54,348 nt of DNA from Candidatus Parcubacteria bacterium (GTDB taxonomy: Bacteria > Patescibacteriota > Patescibacteriia > Magasanikbacterales > UBA922): NCBI GenBank assembly GCA_018646705.1, contig JABGUG010000011.1:1-54348 (forward strand), read 5' to 3'. A program made the position numbers and the translations under genes. Shown piece by piece: positions 15,346-23,337 of this stretch (positions within the stretch are counted from its first letter, which is position 1; each line of letters starts with the position of its first letter). The notes under the pieces are model-generated. The model was not told the DNA's origin. It searched no databases and saw only the letters and a list, made by a program, of their open reading frames with translations.

Positions 15346-17133
15346 TTAACGTTTAAGAACAGCCAAATATGCTTCTGGTGGAATATTTACTTTTCCTTTA
15401 CCCATAGCCATCATTTTCTTTTTACCTTTCTTTTGTTTTTCGAGAACTTTTCGTTTACGTGTGACATCTCCACCATATAATCCTGCAGTAACATCTTTCC
15501 TCATGGCAGATATTCGTTCACCAGCAATTACTTTGCCGCCAATACATGCTTGAAGTTTTATTACGAACTGCTGTCTAGGTAGTGTATCTTTTAGAGAATT
15601 TATAATTTTTTTACCAATTTTAAATGCTCCATCACGCCAGACAAGAGTTGATAGTGCCTCTACTGATTCATCAGCTATTAAAATATCGAGCTTTACAACA
15701 TCAGTTTTTTGATAATTTTTAAAGTCATAATTAAGAGAGCCATATCCACTTGTTACTGTTTTCAATTTATCATAAAAATCAGTAATCAGAGATGCAAGTG
15801 GTATTTCATAATGTAGCATTGCTCGCTGATTTGAACCAGCACTTAAATATTCAGTATTCATATAGATTCCTTTTCTATCAGATATAAGACTCATTATATT
15901 TCCAATATATTCTTCAGGTGTAATTATATCCATAATCATCCATGGTTCTTCAATATGTTCAATTTGCTGCACCTCTGGTAAGTCTTGCGGACTCTTTACA
16001 ATAATATCTTTCCCATTTGTCTGAAATACATGATAAGCAACACTTGGAACAGTCGCAACAATATGGAGTCCGAATTCACGTCGTAAACGCTCTTGGAAAA
16101 TTTCTAAATGCAACATTCCAAGAAAGCCACACCTAAAACCAAAACCTAGGGCTTGGGAATGTTCTGGTTCATAAAACAGTGCCGAGTCATTGAGCTTCAA
16201 TTTATCCATCGCATCGCGCAAAGCATTGTAGTCGTCTCCTTCTTGCGGGAAGATTCCAGCAAACACCATTGGTTTTACTTCTTTATATCCGTCTAATGGT
16301 TTTTCTGCTTGGTTTTTTTCAAGAGTAACTGTATCACCAACACGGACATCTCCTAACTCTTTGAGACCACTTACAATGTAACCAATTTGTCCATTTTCAA
16401 GTATTCCATCTGAAATTAATTTAGGTGAATGGTGTCCTATGTCGAGTATTTCAGCAGTTCGTTTTGTCTTCATGAATTTTATTTGATCACCTTTTTTGAA
16501 TTCACCACTCATTACACGAACTGATGCTACTACGCCACGATAATCATCATAAAAAGAATCAAAGATAAGTGCACGTGGATTTTCATGGTCTTCTATTGGT
16601 GGTGACGGTACTTCTTCTATTACGCGTTCAAGTATTTTTTCTACACCTTCTCCAGTCTTTGCTGAACAACTTAGGATGTCTTCTTTTTTACATCCTATGA
16701 GGTGGATAATTTCCGCACTTACTTTTTCTACATCGGCATTTGGTAAGTCAATTTTATTGAGTACTGGAATAATTTTTAAATTTTGATCAAGAGCAAGGTA
16801 TAAGTTACCAATAGTTTGTGCTTGTACACCTTGTGTTGCGTCAACTAGAAGAATTGCACCTTCTACTGCTGCGAGTGACCTGGAAACTTCGTATGTGAAA
16901 TCTACATGTCCTGGAGTGTCAATCAGGTTTAGAGTGTGTTCTTTGTATTCCATACGTACTGGCTGCAATTTGATAGTGATACCACGTTCTTGTTCGAGCT
17001 CCATAGTATCGAGAATCTGAGTGGACATCTTTCTCTTTTCAATAGTTCCAGTCAATTCCAAAAATCGATCAGCCAGGGTAGATTTCCCGTGATCAATATG
17101 CGCGATAATACAGAAGTTTTTTATGTTTTTCAT
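15346..17133 (-). CDS. lepA: elongation factor 4 (LepA) GTPase
   Basis: 595 residues, the normal LepA size. It has P-loop AHIDHGKST, switch I RGITIK, DTPGH, NKID and SAKTGEG in the G domain, then EF-G-like domains II, III and V and the unique LepA C-terminal domain (ADESVEALSTLVWRDGAFKIGKKIINSLKDTLPRQ region, then KGKKKMMAMGKGKVNIPPEAYLAVLKR-like tail). LepA back-translocates or remodels stalled ribosomes and aids initiation. The start ATG overlaps the upstream murJ stop by 4 nt (ATGA), so the two are translationally coupled. Confidence 0.97.
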   Translation of the reverse strand: MKNIKNFCIIAHIDHGKSTLADRFLELTGTIEKRKMSTQILDTMELEQERGITIKLQPVRMEYKEHTLNLIDTPGHVDFTYEVSRSLAAVEGAILLVDATQGVQAQTIGNLYLALDQNLKIIPVLNKIDLPNADVEKVSAEIIHLIGCKKEDILSCSAKTGEGVEKILERVIEEVPSPPIEDHENPRALIFDSFYDDYRGVVASVRVMSGEFKKGDQIKFMKTKRTAEILDIGHHSPKLISDGILENGQIGYIVSGLKELGDVRVGDTVTLEKNQAEKPLDGYKEVKPMVFAGIFPQEGDDYNALRDAMDKLKLNDSALFYEPEHSQALGFGFRCGFLGMLHLEIFQERLRREFGLHIVATVPSVAYHVFQTNGKDIIVKSPQDLPEVQQIEHIEEPWMIMDIITPEEYIGNIMSLISDRKGIYMNTEYLSAGSNQRAMLHYEIPLASLITDFYDKLKTVTSGYGSLNYDFKNYQKTDVVKLDILIADESVEALSTLVWRDGAFKIGKKIINSLKDTLPRQQFVIKLQACIGGKVIAGERISAMRKDVTAGLYGGDVTRKRKVLEKQKKGKKKMMAMGKGKVNIPPEAYLAVLKR

Positions 17134-18743
17134 ATGTTGTCAGCCTCGTTTACTTCTCCTTGAATATTGCGTAGTTTAAGCCATCTTTTTTTAAGGCTTT
17201 CGTGAAAGAGCCTCATTTCTTTGAGCTTAAGCTGGTTACAAATAAATCCATACACTAGAAGACCAATTGTACCAGATAGACCACCTTGTATCAAGATGCC
17301 CCAGAATTTTTGCATGTCTACGATTTGGGCAATAGGATACTTGAGAAGTTGGATGCTTAGTGCCATAAAAAATGCTGCAATTGAAATCTTTAGGAGCGTC
17401 ATAATAACTTTTGTCTCATGCAGTGTACCAAGTTTGAGATGCAAGAAAATCCAGAGTAGGGCCATTTGTAAAATCATGCTAAATGAGTAACCTGCAACCA
17501 ATCCGGTAATACCAAATATGTTTGATAAATAAATTGCTGCAATAACATTTGTACCAGCCGAAACAAGACCTATGATAAATGGTGTCCAAGTATTTTGCAG
17601 AGCATAGAAGCTTCGTGCAAGAAGTGGTATCAAACTCTGGGCAAATAAAGATATTGAGAAAAAGGCAAGTGCGTTCGCAGTAAGAATAGTTGCGTTCCAA
17701 TCAAATTCACCAGTACCAAGTACGATACGAACTATTTGTGCTCTGAGTAATAAAAAGATAATAGTAAGAGGAATTATTAGAAATAAAATTTGTCTTGTTG
17801 TGTCAGAGATACTTTTACTCATCTTTTTCTTATTTCCTTTTGCTGCGAGTCGAGCGAGAGTAGGGAATATGGCAATACCAAATGAAACACCAACAATACC
17901 AGATGGTACGGATTGTAAATTGTCAGCAAAACTAAATATTGCGATACTGCCAGATGCGAGTGTGGATGCAATAATAGTAATTACCAAAAAATTTATTTGT
18001 CGTGTAGCCATACCAAGTGTTCTTGGGATCATGAGTGCTCCAATTTTTCGTACGTATTTATCTTTCCAAAGAAAAAGTGCTTGATATTTAAATCCATTTT
18101 GTATAAGTGAGGGAATTTGAATGAGGAGATGAAATAAAGCTCCAAGTATTACTCCGTATGCAAGACCTGCTACTCCAAACATTGGTACAAATATTGTGAT
18201 ACCAAGTATGATACCAAGGTTATACATGATTGGTGTGAGCGAATAGACTAGGAATGCTCTGAAACTTTGTAATACACCACTTATCACACTGCTAATACCA
18301 AGTAGTATCGGACTGAGAAACATGATGCGTGTTAGCATGATAGTCATCTCAAATTTTTCTCCTTCAAATCCTGGTACAAGTAAGTGCATTAGGTTTGGTG
18401 TAAATACCATGAGGATTCCACATGTGACAACAAGTAGAATTCCCAAAATATTTATAACTGCATTTGTAACACGCCATGCTTGTTTTTTGTCTTTGGTAAG
18501 TAATTCTACAAAGATAGGTATGAAACCTGCCGAGAGCGCACCAACTATGAGAAGATTGTATACAAGGTCGGGAATTTTAAACGCAGCATAATATGCATCC
18601 ATCACATCACCCGCACCAAAATGGTGCGCAAAAAGCCTATCACGTACCATGCCTATGATCCTACTTATAAAAGACGCAGCACCTATTATTATTGCTGCGC
18701 CAGTAATGGTGTGAGATTGTCTATTTAATAATTTTTTAATCAT
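17130..18743 (-). CDS. murJ: lipid II flippase MurJ
   Basis: 537 residues with about 14 hydrophobic helices of the MVF/MOP superfamily. The N terminus ITGAAIIIGAASFISRIIGMVRDRLFAHHFG and the AYYAAFKIPDLVYNLL segment are typical of MurJ, including arginines that line the lipid-II cavity. It flips undecaprenyl-linked peptidoglycan precursor to the outer face. With rsmH/mraZ, FtsL-like and the L,D-transpeptidase elsewhere in the window it implies a real peptidoglycan wall. Overlaps lepA by 4 nt. Confidence 0.95.
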   Translation of the reverse strand: MIKKLLNRQSHTITGAAIIIGAASFISRIIGMVRDRLFAHHFGAGDVMDAYYAAFKIPDLVYNLLIVGALSAGFIPIFVELLTKDKKQAWRVTNAVINILGILLVVTCGILMVFTPNLMHLLVPGFEGEKFEMTIMLTRIMFLSPILLGISSVISGVLQSFRAFLVYSLTPIMYNLGIILGITIFVPMFGVAGLAYGVILGALFHLLIQIPSLIQNGFKYQALFLWKDKYVRKIGALMIPRTLGMATRQINFLVITIIASTLASGSIAIFSFADNLQSVPSGIVGVSFGIAIFPTLARLAAKGNKKKMSKSISDTTRQILFLIIPLTIIFLLLRAQIVRIVLGTGEFDWNATILTANALAFFSISLFAQSLIPLLARSFYALQNTWTPFIIGLVSAGTNVIAAIYLSNIFGITGLVAGYSFSMILQMALLWIFLHLKLGTLHETKVIMTLLKISIAAFFMALSIQLLKYPIAQIVDMQKFWGILIQGGLSGTIGLLVYGFICNQLKLKEMRLFHESLKKRWLKLRNIQGEVNEADNI

Positions 18744-18764
18744 GCTGTAAAAAGAAAATGGAAA

Positions 18765-18790
18765 CTATAAATTTGAAATTAGGGGTTTTG
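18765..18790. repeat. AAATTTGAAATTAGGGG repeat, left flank of S23 gene
   Basis: AAATTTGAAATTAGGGG here is the inverse of CCCCAATTTCTAATTTCAATTTTCAAATTT at 19188-19217. The two copies bracket the four-helix-bundle gene between them. Confidence 0.6.
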
Positions 18791-19159
18791 TTTACGGGAG
18801 TATTGAGATTTTATTAGTCCATTTGTTTTAATATGTATGTCTTTTTTTATATTTTTTAAATTATTTTGTTCTTCTTTTGTGATAATATCTCGTTCGAGTA
18901 ACAATTCAACCCAGTGGTTTGCTTCAAGTAGAGAGGCTCTTGAATTATAATAAAATTTTATTTTATCTAAATAATGATATCGCCCATACCCTTCGGCCAG
19001 GTTTGCCCCAACTGAATCAGCAGATCTAATAAATTGATCACCTATGACTTTTTTAGTTTGCCAATTCATCTTTATGTAGACTTCCCAACTTCTCTTACTA
19101 TATTCTCGTGTTAATTTATATGCTTCTAAATCCTCTAGTTTGAAATATTCTTTCGCCAT
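18779..19159 (-). CDS. four-helix bundle protein (S23/IVP family), first copy
   Basis: About 126 residues starting MAKEYFKLEDLEAYKL. Features of the S23/IVP family include EDLEAYKLTREYS, GDQFIRSADSVGANLAEGYGR and YYNSRASLLEANHWV. The family takes its name from proteins encoded by 23S rRNA intervening sequences; relatives include the Avd accessory protein of diversity-generating retroelements. They form small alpha bundles of unclear function. An ATG 33 nt upstream is less likely because it falls next to repeat sequence. The gene is a cassette bracketed by inverted repeats between murJ and corA. Confidence 0.88.
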   Translation of the reverse strand: MAKEYFKLEDLEAYKLTREYSKRSWEVYIKMNWQTKKVIGDQFIRSADSVGANLAEGYGRYHYLDKIKFYYNSRASLLEANHWVELLLERDIITKEEQNNLKNIKKDIHIKTNGLIKSQYSRKQNP

Positions 19160-19187
19160 AAGGGTCAAGTTATTTATTAACTCACAC

Positions 19188-19218
19188 CCCAATTTCTAAT
19201 TTCAATTTTCAAATTTCC
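19188..19218. repeat. CCCCAATTTCTAATTT repeat, right flank of S23 gene
   Basis: Inverse of the copy at 18765-18790. Members of the same GAAATTAGAAATTT family recur at 20976-21066 and 22430-22462. Confidence 0.6.
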
Positions 19219-19223
19219 GTTGT

Positions 19224-20144
19224 TTACAACCACTTCTTCTTTTTCATTATAAAAATCACAAGCAATATAAATACGGTTAATCCGCCAAATAATGCCCATA
19301 CAAATTTTGGATCCTGAGCATAGGGGAGCTCTATGATATTCATACCGTATATTCCAGAAAGTAATGTAAGCGGGAGCAAGGCAGCAGACATTACAGTAAG
19401 TGCCCCAATTACCTTATTTGTTTTTTGGTTAATCAGAGATTCAACCGTAAGATGTAATCCCTCAATTGTTTCTTTGTATGAATCAGCAATTACCCAGAGT
19501 TTGTCTAGATAATCTTTTACATCATCAAAGTAAATACTCATACTTTCATCCATGAATGTTTTTCTTGTATGTGAAAGTGTTGATACGAGGTATCTTTGTG
19601 GATCTAGAATTCTACGGAAACTCAAAACATTTCGTCTGTGTAGCGCTAGCTGTCTGATCGCGTGCAAATCTTGTTCTCCTGCAAAAATTTCATTTTCAAT
19701 TCCAGAAATTTGTTTACCAATATTACTAAGCGTTGGTCGGGTTTGTCCATATAGAGATTCAAGTAATTTGTATAGTAAATATCCAGAACTTTTATTCATC
19801 CAATCCGCTTTTATTTTTCTATTGTTCATACAACGATAAAAGAAATTCTTTATTTCTTTGTTCTTGCCATGTTGAATAGTTATCACGTAGTTGTCTCCCA
19901 CAAACATATCTACCTCGTGAGGTACAATTTTTTTACTAGAAGATTTCCACTGAGGAAAGTGGAGTACTAAAAAGAGATATGTTTTATAAGCATCTAGCTT
20001 TGGGTTTTGGCTCTCACTTTGGATATCTTCAAGATCGAGGTGGTGAAACTTAAAATTCTTTTTTAAGTAATCAATTGATTCCTCGTTGACCTTGCTAATA
20101 TTTACCCAGGTGAGATCTCCCTGTTTGATTTCTTTGACAGACAT
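19224..20144 (-). CDS. corA: CorA-type magnesium/cobalt transporter
   Basis: 306 residues. A large N-terminal cytoplasmic alpha/beta domain and long helices precede two C-terminal transmembrane helices (about 246-266 and 279-298). The signature GMN is present in SGIYGMNIIELPY, between the helices, where it forms the selectivity loop of the CorA pentamer. The C terminus KKKKWL is basic, as expected on the cytoplasmic side. No operon partner is obvious; the upstream interval is repeat-filled. Confidence 0.95.
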   Translation of the reverse strand: MSVKEIKQGDLTWVNISKVNEESIDYLKKNFKFHHLDLEDIQSESQNPKLDAYKTYLFLVLHFPQWKSSSKKIVPHEVDMFVGDNYVITIQHGKNKEIKNFFYRCMNNRKIKADWMNKSSGYLLYKLLESLYGQTRPTLSNIGKQISGIENEIFAGEQDLHAIRQLALHRRNVLSFRRILDPQRYLVSTLSHTRKTFMDESMSIYFDDVKDYLDKLWVIADSYKETIEGLHLTVESLINQKTNKVIGALTVMSAALLPLTLLSGIYGMNIIELPYAQDPKFVWALFGGLTVFILLVIFIMKKKKWL

Positions 20145-20154
20145 AAAATATAGA

Positions 20155-20218
20155 TTAGTAACTAGTAACTAGTAACTAGTAACTAGTTTTTACTTTCTAG
20201 TTACTAATTATTGATTAC
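20155..20218. repeat. AACTAGT tandem repeat and inverted partner
   Basis: TAGTAACTAG repeated with an 8-nt period (AACTAGTA, about four units), followed by the inverse TCTAGTTACTAAT. It forms a potential hairpin between corA and the unknown anchored protein. Confidence 0.7.
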
Positions 20219-20224
20219 CAGTTA

Positions 20225-20893
20225 TTATTCAATTGGTATATTTACTTTGAAAGAAACATAGTCATTTTTTGTTGTGCTTGGATCATCCATCGTATATAGA
20301 ACTCCATCTATGTTTTCTTTTGTAAAAGTGAATTGTATAATATTTTTGTTTTTGCTATATGTACTAATTTCAAAATCATTTTTTCCAAGTTCTGTTTCAT
20401 AATATTCGAGAATAAAATCTTGGTCTGCAGACAAGTCAAGCCATTCTATTTCAAATGCATCTCTTTGGTCAGTAATTGGGTTTGTCATGAATGCAATAAA
20501 TTTTTCCCAATTTGTCATGCCTCTGGTTGTGACTGTTTGTGGAATATATTTGAATTCCTTATCAAGATATACTACAAATGGAGACAAGATAAGCTTTGGT
20601 AGGTAAGCTGCCAATTCTACACGTTTGCTGCGTTCTTTGCCGGATGTCTGTGTGATGCGTTCAACATTGCTTTCATCATATACAGGGATAACACTAGTGA
20701 ATTCCTCTGGCAAATCCTTGATTTCTTTTGTGCGTGGACCTATGGCAAATCGCAACAATAATAGAGATATAACAAACAAAACGGCAAAGCAACCGCATCC
20801 AGTGACACAGGTTCTTTTGACGCATGACCTTTTCTTGTTGAGCTCCTCGATTGGGGGCTCTTTTATTACTATTTTATCTATTTCTTGACGCAT
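20225..20893 (-). CDS. unknown membrane-anchored protein
   Basis: 222 residues, family not recognised. A cytoplasmic basic/acidic leader (1-30) contains cysteines CVKRTCVTGCGC immediately before a single helix (about 33-50), followed by a roughly 170-residue extracytoplasmic region. That region has TSVIPVYDESNVERITQ, then a beta-rich C-terminal part with DFILEYYETELGKNDFEIS, reminiscent of small domains in lineage-specific surface proteins. The Cys cluster next to the membrane could be a zinc knuckle or acylation site. No operon partner: both sides carry repeats. Confidence 0.7.
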   Translation of the reverse strand: MRQEIDKIVIKEPPIEELNKKRSCVKRTCVTGCGCFAVLFVISLLLLRFAIGPRTKEIKDLPEEFTSVIPVYDESNVERITQTSGKERSKRVELAAYLPKLILSPFVVYLDKEFKYIPQTVTTRGMTNWEKFIAFMTNPITDQRDAFEIEWLDLSADQDFILEYYETELGKNDFEISTYSKNKNIIQFTFTKENIDGVLYTMDDPSTTKNDYVSFKVNIPIE

Positions 20894-20975
20894 ATTTTAT
20901 AAGGATATAATAGCAGAAATAGAGTTATTTGTACAGGTATTAGCTTGGTTTCACCAGGTATCTATGATAAGATAA

Positions 20976-21066
20976 AAGAAATTGGGAAATAGAAAATAGA
21001 AATTAGGTTTTTTAAGAAATATATTAATATAATCCCTAATTTCTATTTTCCAATTTCTAATTTTAT
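20976..21066. repeat. AAATTGGGAAATAGAAAATAG inverted repeat
   Basis: AAATAGAAAATAGAAATTAGG on the left and CCTAATTTCTATTTTCCAATTT on the right are near-perfect inverses separated by an AT-rich loop. It is a member of the GAAATTAGAAATTT family. Confidence 0.7.
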
Positions 21067-21072
21067 TTTTTT

Positions 21073-22428
21073 ATGCATATACAATTTTGTGGAGCAGACA
21101 GAGAGGTTACAGGATCTTGTCATCTATTTGATACAGGAAAAAAGAAGATTCTTGTTGATTGTGGAATGTTTCAAGGGTCTAGTTTTAGTGAGAAAAAAAA
21201 TCATGATGATTTTCCATTTGATGCAAAGGAAGTCGATGTGCTCTTGGTGACACATGCGCATCTTGATCATGTGGGTAGAATACCAAAGCTTATCAAAGAT
21301 GGTTTTCAGGGTAAAATCTATATGACGAAGGGTACATGTGAGTTGGCACCTCTTATTTGGAAAGATGCTTATTACATCATGGAGTATAATAATCGTAAGT
21401 TTGGAAATCCTATTTTGTTTAGTGAGCAGGATGTTGCTGTTGCAGAATCATATTGTAAAGGAATTGATTATAATGAAAATGTTGATTTGGGGGAAGATAT
21501 TATCGCGGTTTTTAAGGAAGCAGGTCATATTTTTGGTGCAGCATTTATTGAGGTTGCTGCAGATGGAAAAAAGATTTGTTTTTCAGGAGATATTGGCAAT
21601 GAAGACGTGCCAATTCTCAAAGATACTCAAAACATGAGCGATGATGTAGATATACTTTTATGTGAATCGACTTATGGAAATCGCGTGCATGAAAGTGTTG
21701 ATGTACGTAGGGATATTATTTTGAATCTTATAAAAGAAGGGGCAAAAAAAGGTGGAACTATTATGGTACCTGCTTTTTCATTGGAAAGAACTCAAGAATT
21801 TTTGTATGAGTTAAATAAATTGAGTGAATATGATGAGACACTTCCAAATATTCCTATTTTTCTTGATAGTCCCTTGGCAATAAAAGCAACAAAGGTATAT
21901 AAAAAATATCCAGAATATTATGATGTGGAGGCTGCAAAGTTGCATGGAGCAGGGGATGATTTTCTAGATTTTCCACAACTTCAGTTGACCTACTCTAAGA
22001 GAGAATCACAAAAAATAAATCATATACCAGGACCAAAAATGGTGATCGCAGGTGCCGGAATGATGAATGGTGGTAGAATTTTACATCATGCAATTAGATA
22101 TTTATCTGATTCTAATTCCACACTTATAATTGTAGGTTATCAGGCAAATGGTACTCTTGGTCGTAAATTATATGAAGGATCAAAGCATGTGAAGGTAATG
22201 AGAGACGAAATAGATGTTCATTGTACTGTAAAGGCAATAGGTGCTTTGTCTGCTCATGGGGATCAAAAAAAATTACTTAAGTGGGTTGGTACTGGGAAGA
22301 AAAATCTAAAGGAAGTATATTGTATACATGGTGAACCTGTCGCAGCGACTGAATTGGCACATAGGATCAAAGATCAATATAAGGTAGATACATTTGTTCC
22401 AGGATATAAAGAGATTGTGGAAATATGA
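21073..22428 (+). CDS. beta-CASP metallo-beta-lactamase RNA-processing nuclease
   Basis: 451 residues of the CPSF73/Ysh1-like group. Motif 2 is THAHLDHVGRIP. Later His/Asp ligands are GHIFGAAF and FSGDIG. The beta-CASP insertion has PAFSLERTQE and GAGMMNGGRILHHA, and the C-terminal RMMBL is LSAHGDQKKLLKWV. Bacterial members are predicted zinc-dependent RNA endo- or exonucleases distinct from RNase J. It starts after an inverted repeat, and its TGA overlaps an ATG of the next frame (ATGA). Confidence 0.92.
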   Translation: MHIQFCGADREVTGSCHLFDTGKKKILVDCGMFQGSSFSEKKNHDDFPFDAKEVDVLLVTHAHLDHVGRIPKLIKDGFQGKIYMTKGTCELAPLIWKDAYYIMEYNNRKFGNPILFSEQDVAVAESYCKGIDYNENVDLGEDIIAVFKEAGHIFGAAFIEVAADGKKICFSGDIGNEDVPILKDTQNMSDDVDILLCESTYGNRVHESVDVRRDIILNLIKEGAKKGGTIMVPAFSLERTQEFLYELNKLSEYDETLPNIPIFLDSPLAIKATKVYKKYPEYYDVEAAKLHGAGDDFLDFPQLQLTYSKRESQKINHIPGPKMVIAGAGMMNGGRILHHAIRYLSDSNSTLIIVGYQANGTLGRKLYEGSKHVKVMRDEIDVHCTVKAIGALSAHGDQKKLLKWVGTGKKNLKEVYCIHGEPVAATELAHRIKDQYKVDTFVPGYKEIVEI

Positions 22429-22429
22429 G

Positions 22430-22462
22430 GTTGGAAATTAGAAATTTGAAATTAGAAATTGG
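22430..22462. repeat. GAAATTAGAAATTTGAAATT repeat at the L,D-transpeptidase start
   Basis: A 33-nt run of the family lies between the nuclease stop and the ATG at 22467. It is open in the transpeptidase frame (reading LEIRNLKLEI), which would otherwise mis-extend the N terminus. Confidence 0.6.
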
Positions 22463-22466
22463 GATA

Positions 22467-23213
22467 ATGCTTTTTGCTTTATTATTTTTTGTACCTGTCA
22501 TTGTTTGTGCAGAAGCTCTGGATACTGATGGAGATGGGCTTAGTGATGAGGATGAGCAAATGTATTATACAGATATTAATAATCCAGATACTGATGGAGA
22601 TGGGTACCCTGATGGGTTAGAAGTAAAAAATGGTTATTCACCACACAAAGGTCCTGGTGTGCAGATGCATCAAAATGATTATGATGGTGATGGACTCGGT
22701 GATTGGCTGGAAATATGGTTTAAGTCAGATATTGGAAAAATTGATACAGATGGAGATGGGCACAATGATTTTGATGAAGTCATGCGTGGGTTTAGTCCAT
22801 CAGAAAAAGATGGAGAAAAAAAGTTTAGACGTTGGATTGAAGTGGATCGCTCAAGACAAAGACTTTATTATTTTGTAAACAAAATTAAACTTTTGAATTT
22901 GGCTGTTTCAACGGGCAATCCATGGACAGAAACCCCAAAAGGGGATTTTGAAATCACAAAAATGATTCCGGAAAAAAGTTATGTTGGTGCTGATTATAAT
23001 TTGAAAGGTGTAAAGTGGAATATGTTATTTAATACGGGTGGTTATTATATTCACGGTACATATTGGCACAATGATTTTGGCATTCGAACACATTCCCATG
23101 GTTGTGTAAATCTCTCAACACAAGACGCTGGTCTTTTATATAAATATATGGATATTGGCGTGCCTATACGTATATATGGCGATACTCCGAAGAATAGGGC
23201 GGTGGAAAGTTAA
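22467..23213 (+). CDS. L,D-transpeptidase (YkuD) with calcium-binding DxDGDG repeats
   Basis: 248 residues from the preferred ATG. The signal peptide MLFALLFFVPVIVCAEA is followed by four DxDGDG loops: DTDGDGLSDEDE, DTDGDGYPDGLE, DYDGDGLGDWLE and DTDGDGHNDFDE. These are thrombospondin type 3/EF-hand-like Ca2+ sites. The YkuD domain follows, with RWIEVDRSRQRLYYFVN, the histidine of YYIHGTYW and the catalytic HSHGCVNLS. It would make 3-3 peptidoglycan cross-links or attach proteins, and Ca2+ may anchor or stabilise it at the wall. A more upstream ATG overlapping the previous stop is possible, but it would run through a repeat and bury the signal peptide. Confidence 0.9.
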   Translation: MLFALLFFVPVIVCAEALDTDGDGLSDEDEQMYYTDINNPDTDGDGYPDGLEVKNGYSPHKGPGVQMHQNDYDGDGLGDWLEIWFKSDIGKIDTDGDGHNDFDEVMRGFSPSEKDGEKKFRRWIEVDRSRQRLYYFVNKIKLLNLAVSTGNPWTETPKGDFEITKMIPEKSYVGADYNLKGVKWNMLFNTGGYYIHGTYWHNDFGIRTHSHGCVNLSTQDAGLLYKYMDIGVPIRIYGDTPKNRAVES

Positions 23214-23248
23214 AAATAAAGATTAAGGAGTAGAAATTAACGAATAAG

Positions 23249-23273
23249 AAACTCACATGTGTGAGTTTTTTAA
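23249..23273 (+). terminator. terminator after the L,D-transpeptidase
   Basis: AACTCACA/TGTGAGTT stem followed by TTTTT. Confidence 0.85.
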
Positions 23274-23286
23274 TTTTCATCAACAC

Positions 23287-23316
23287 TTGATTTTGAGAAT
23301 ATAGCATGTTATATTC
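23287..23316 (+). promoter_or_regulatory. uvrB promoter with an inverted repeat over the -10
   Basis: TTGATT (23287-23292), 17 nt, TATATT (23310-23315). GAATATA-N6-TATATTC (23297-23316) is a perfect inverted repeat covering the -10, so a repressor could bind here. It does not match known LexA boxes. Confidence 0.65.
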
Positions 23317-23337
23317 TTATTGTCTTTTAGCCAAATT

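Noticed and set aside
20155-20218. CRISPR-like array
   Set aside because: The 8-nt units are contiguous without spacers; no cas genes are in the window.
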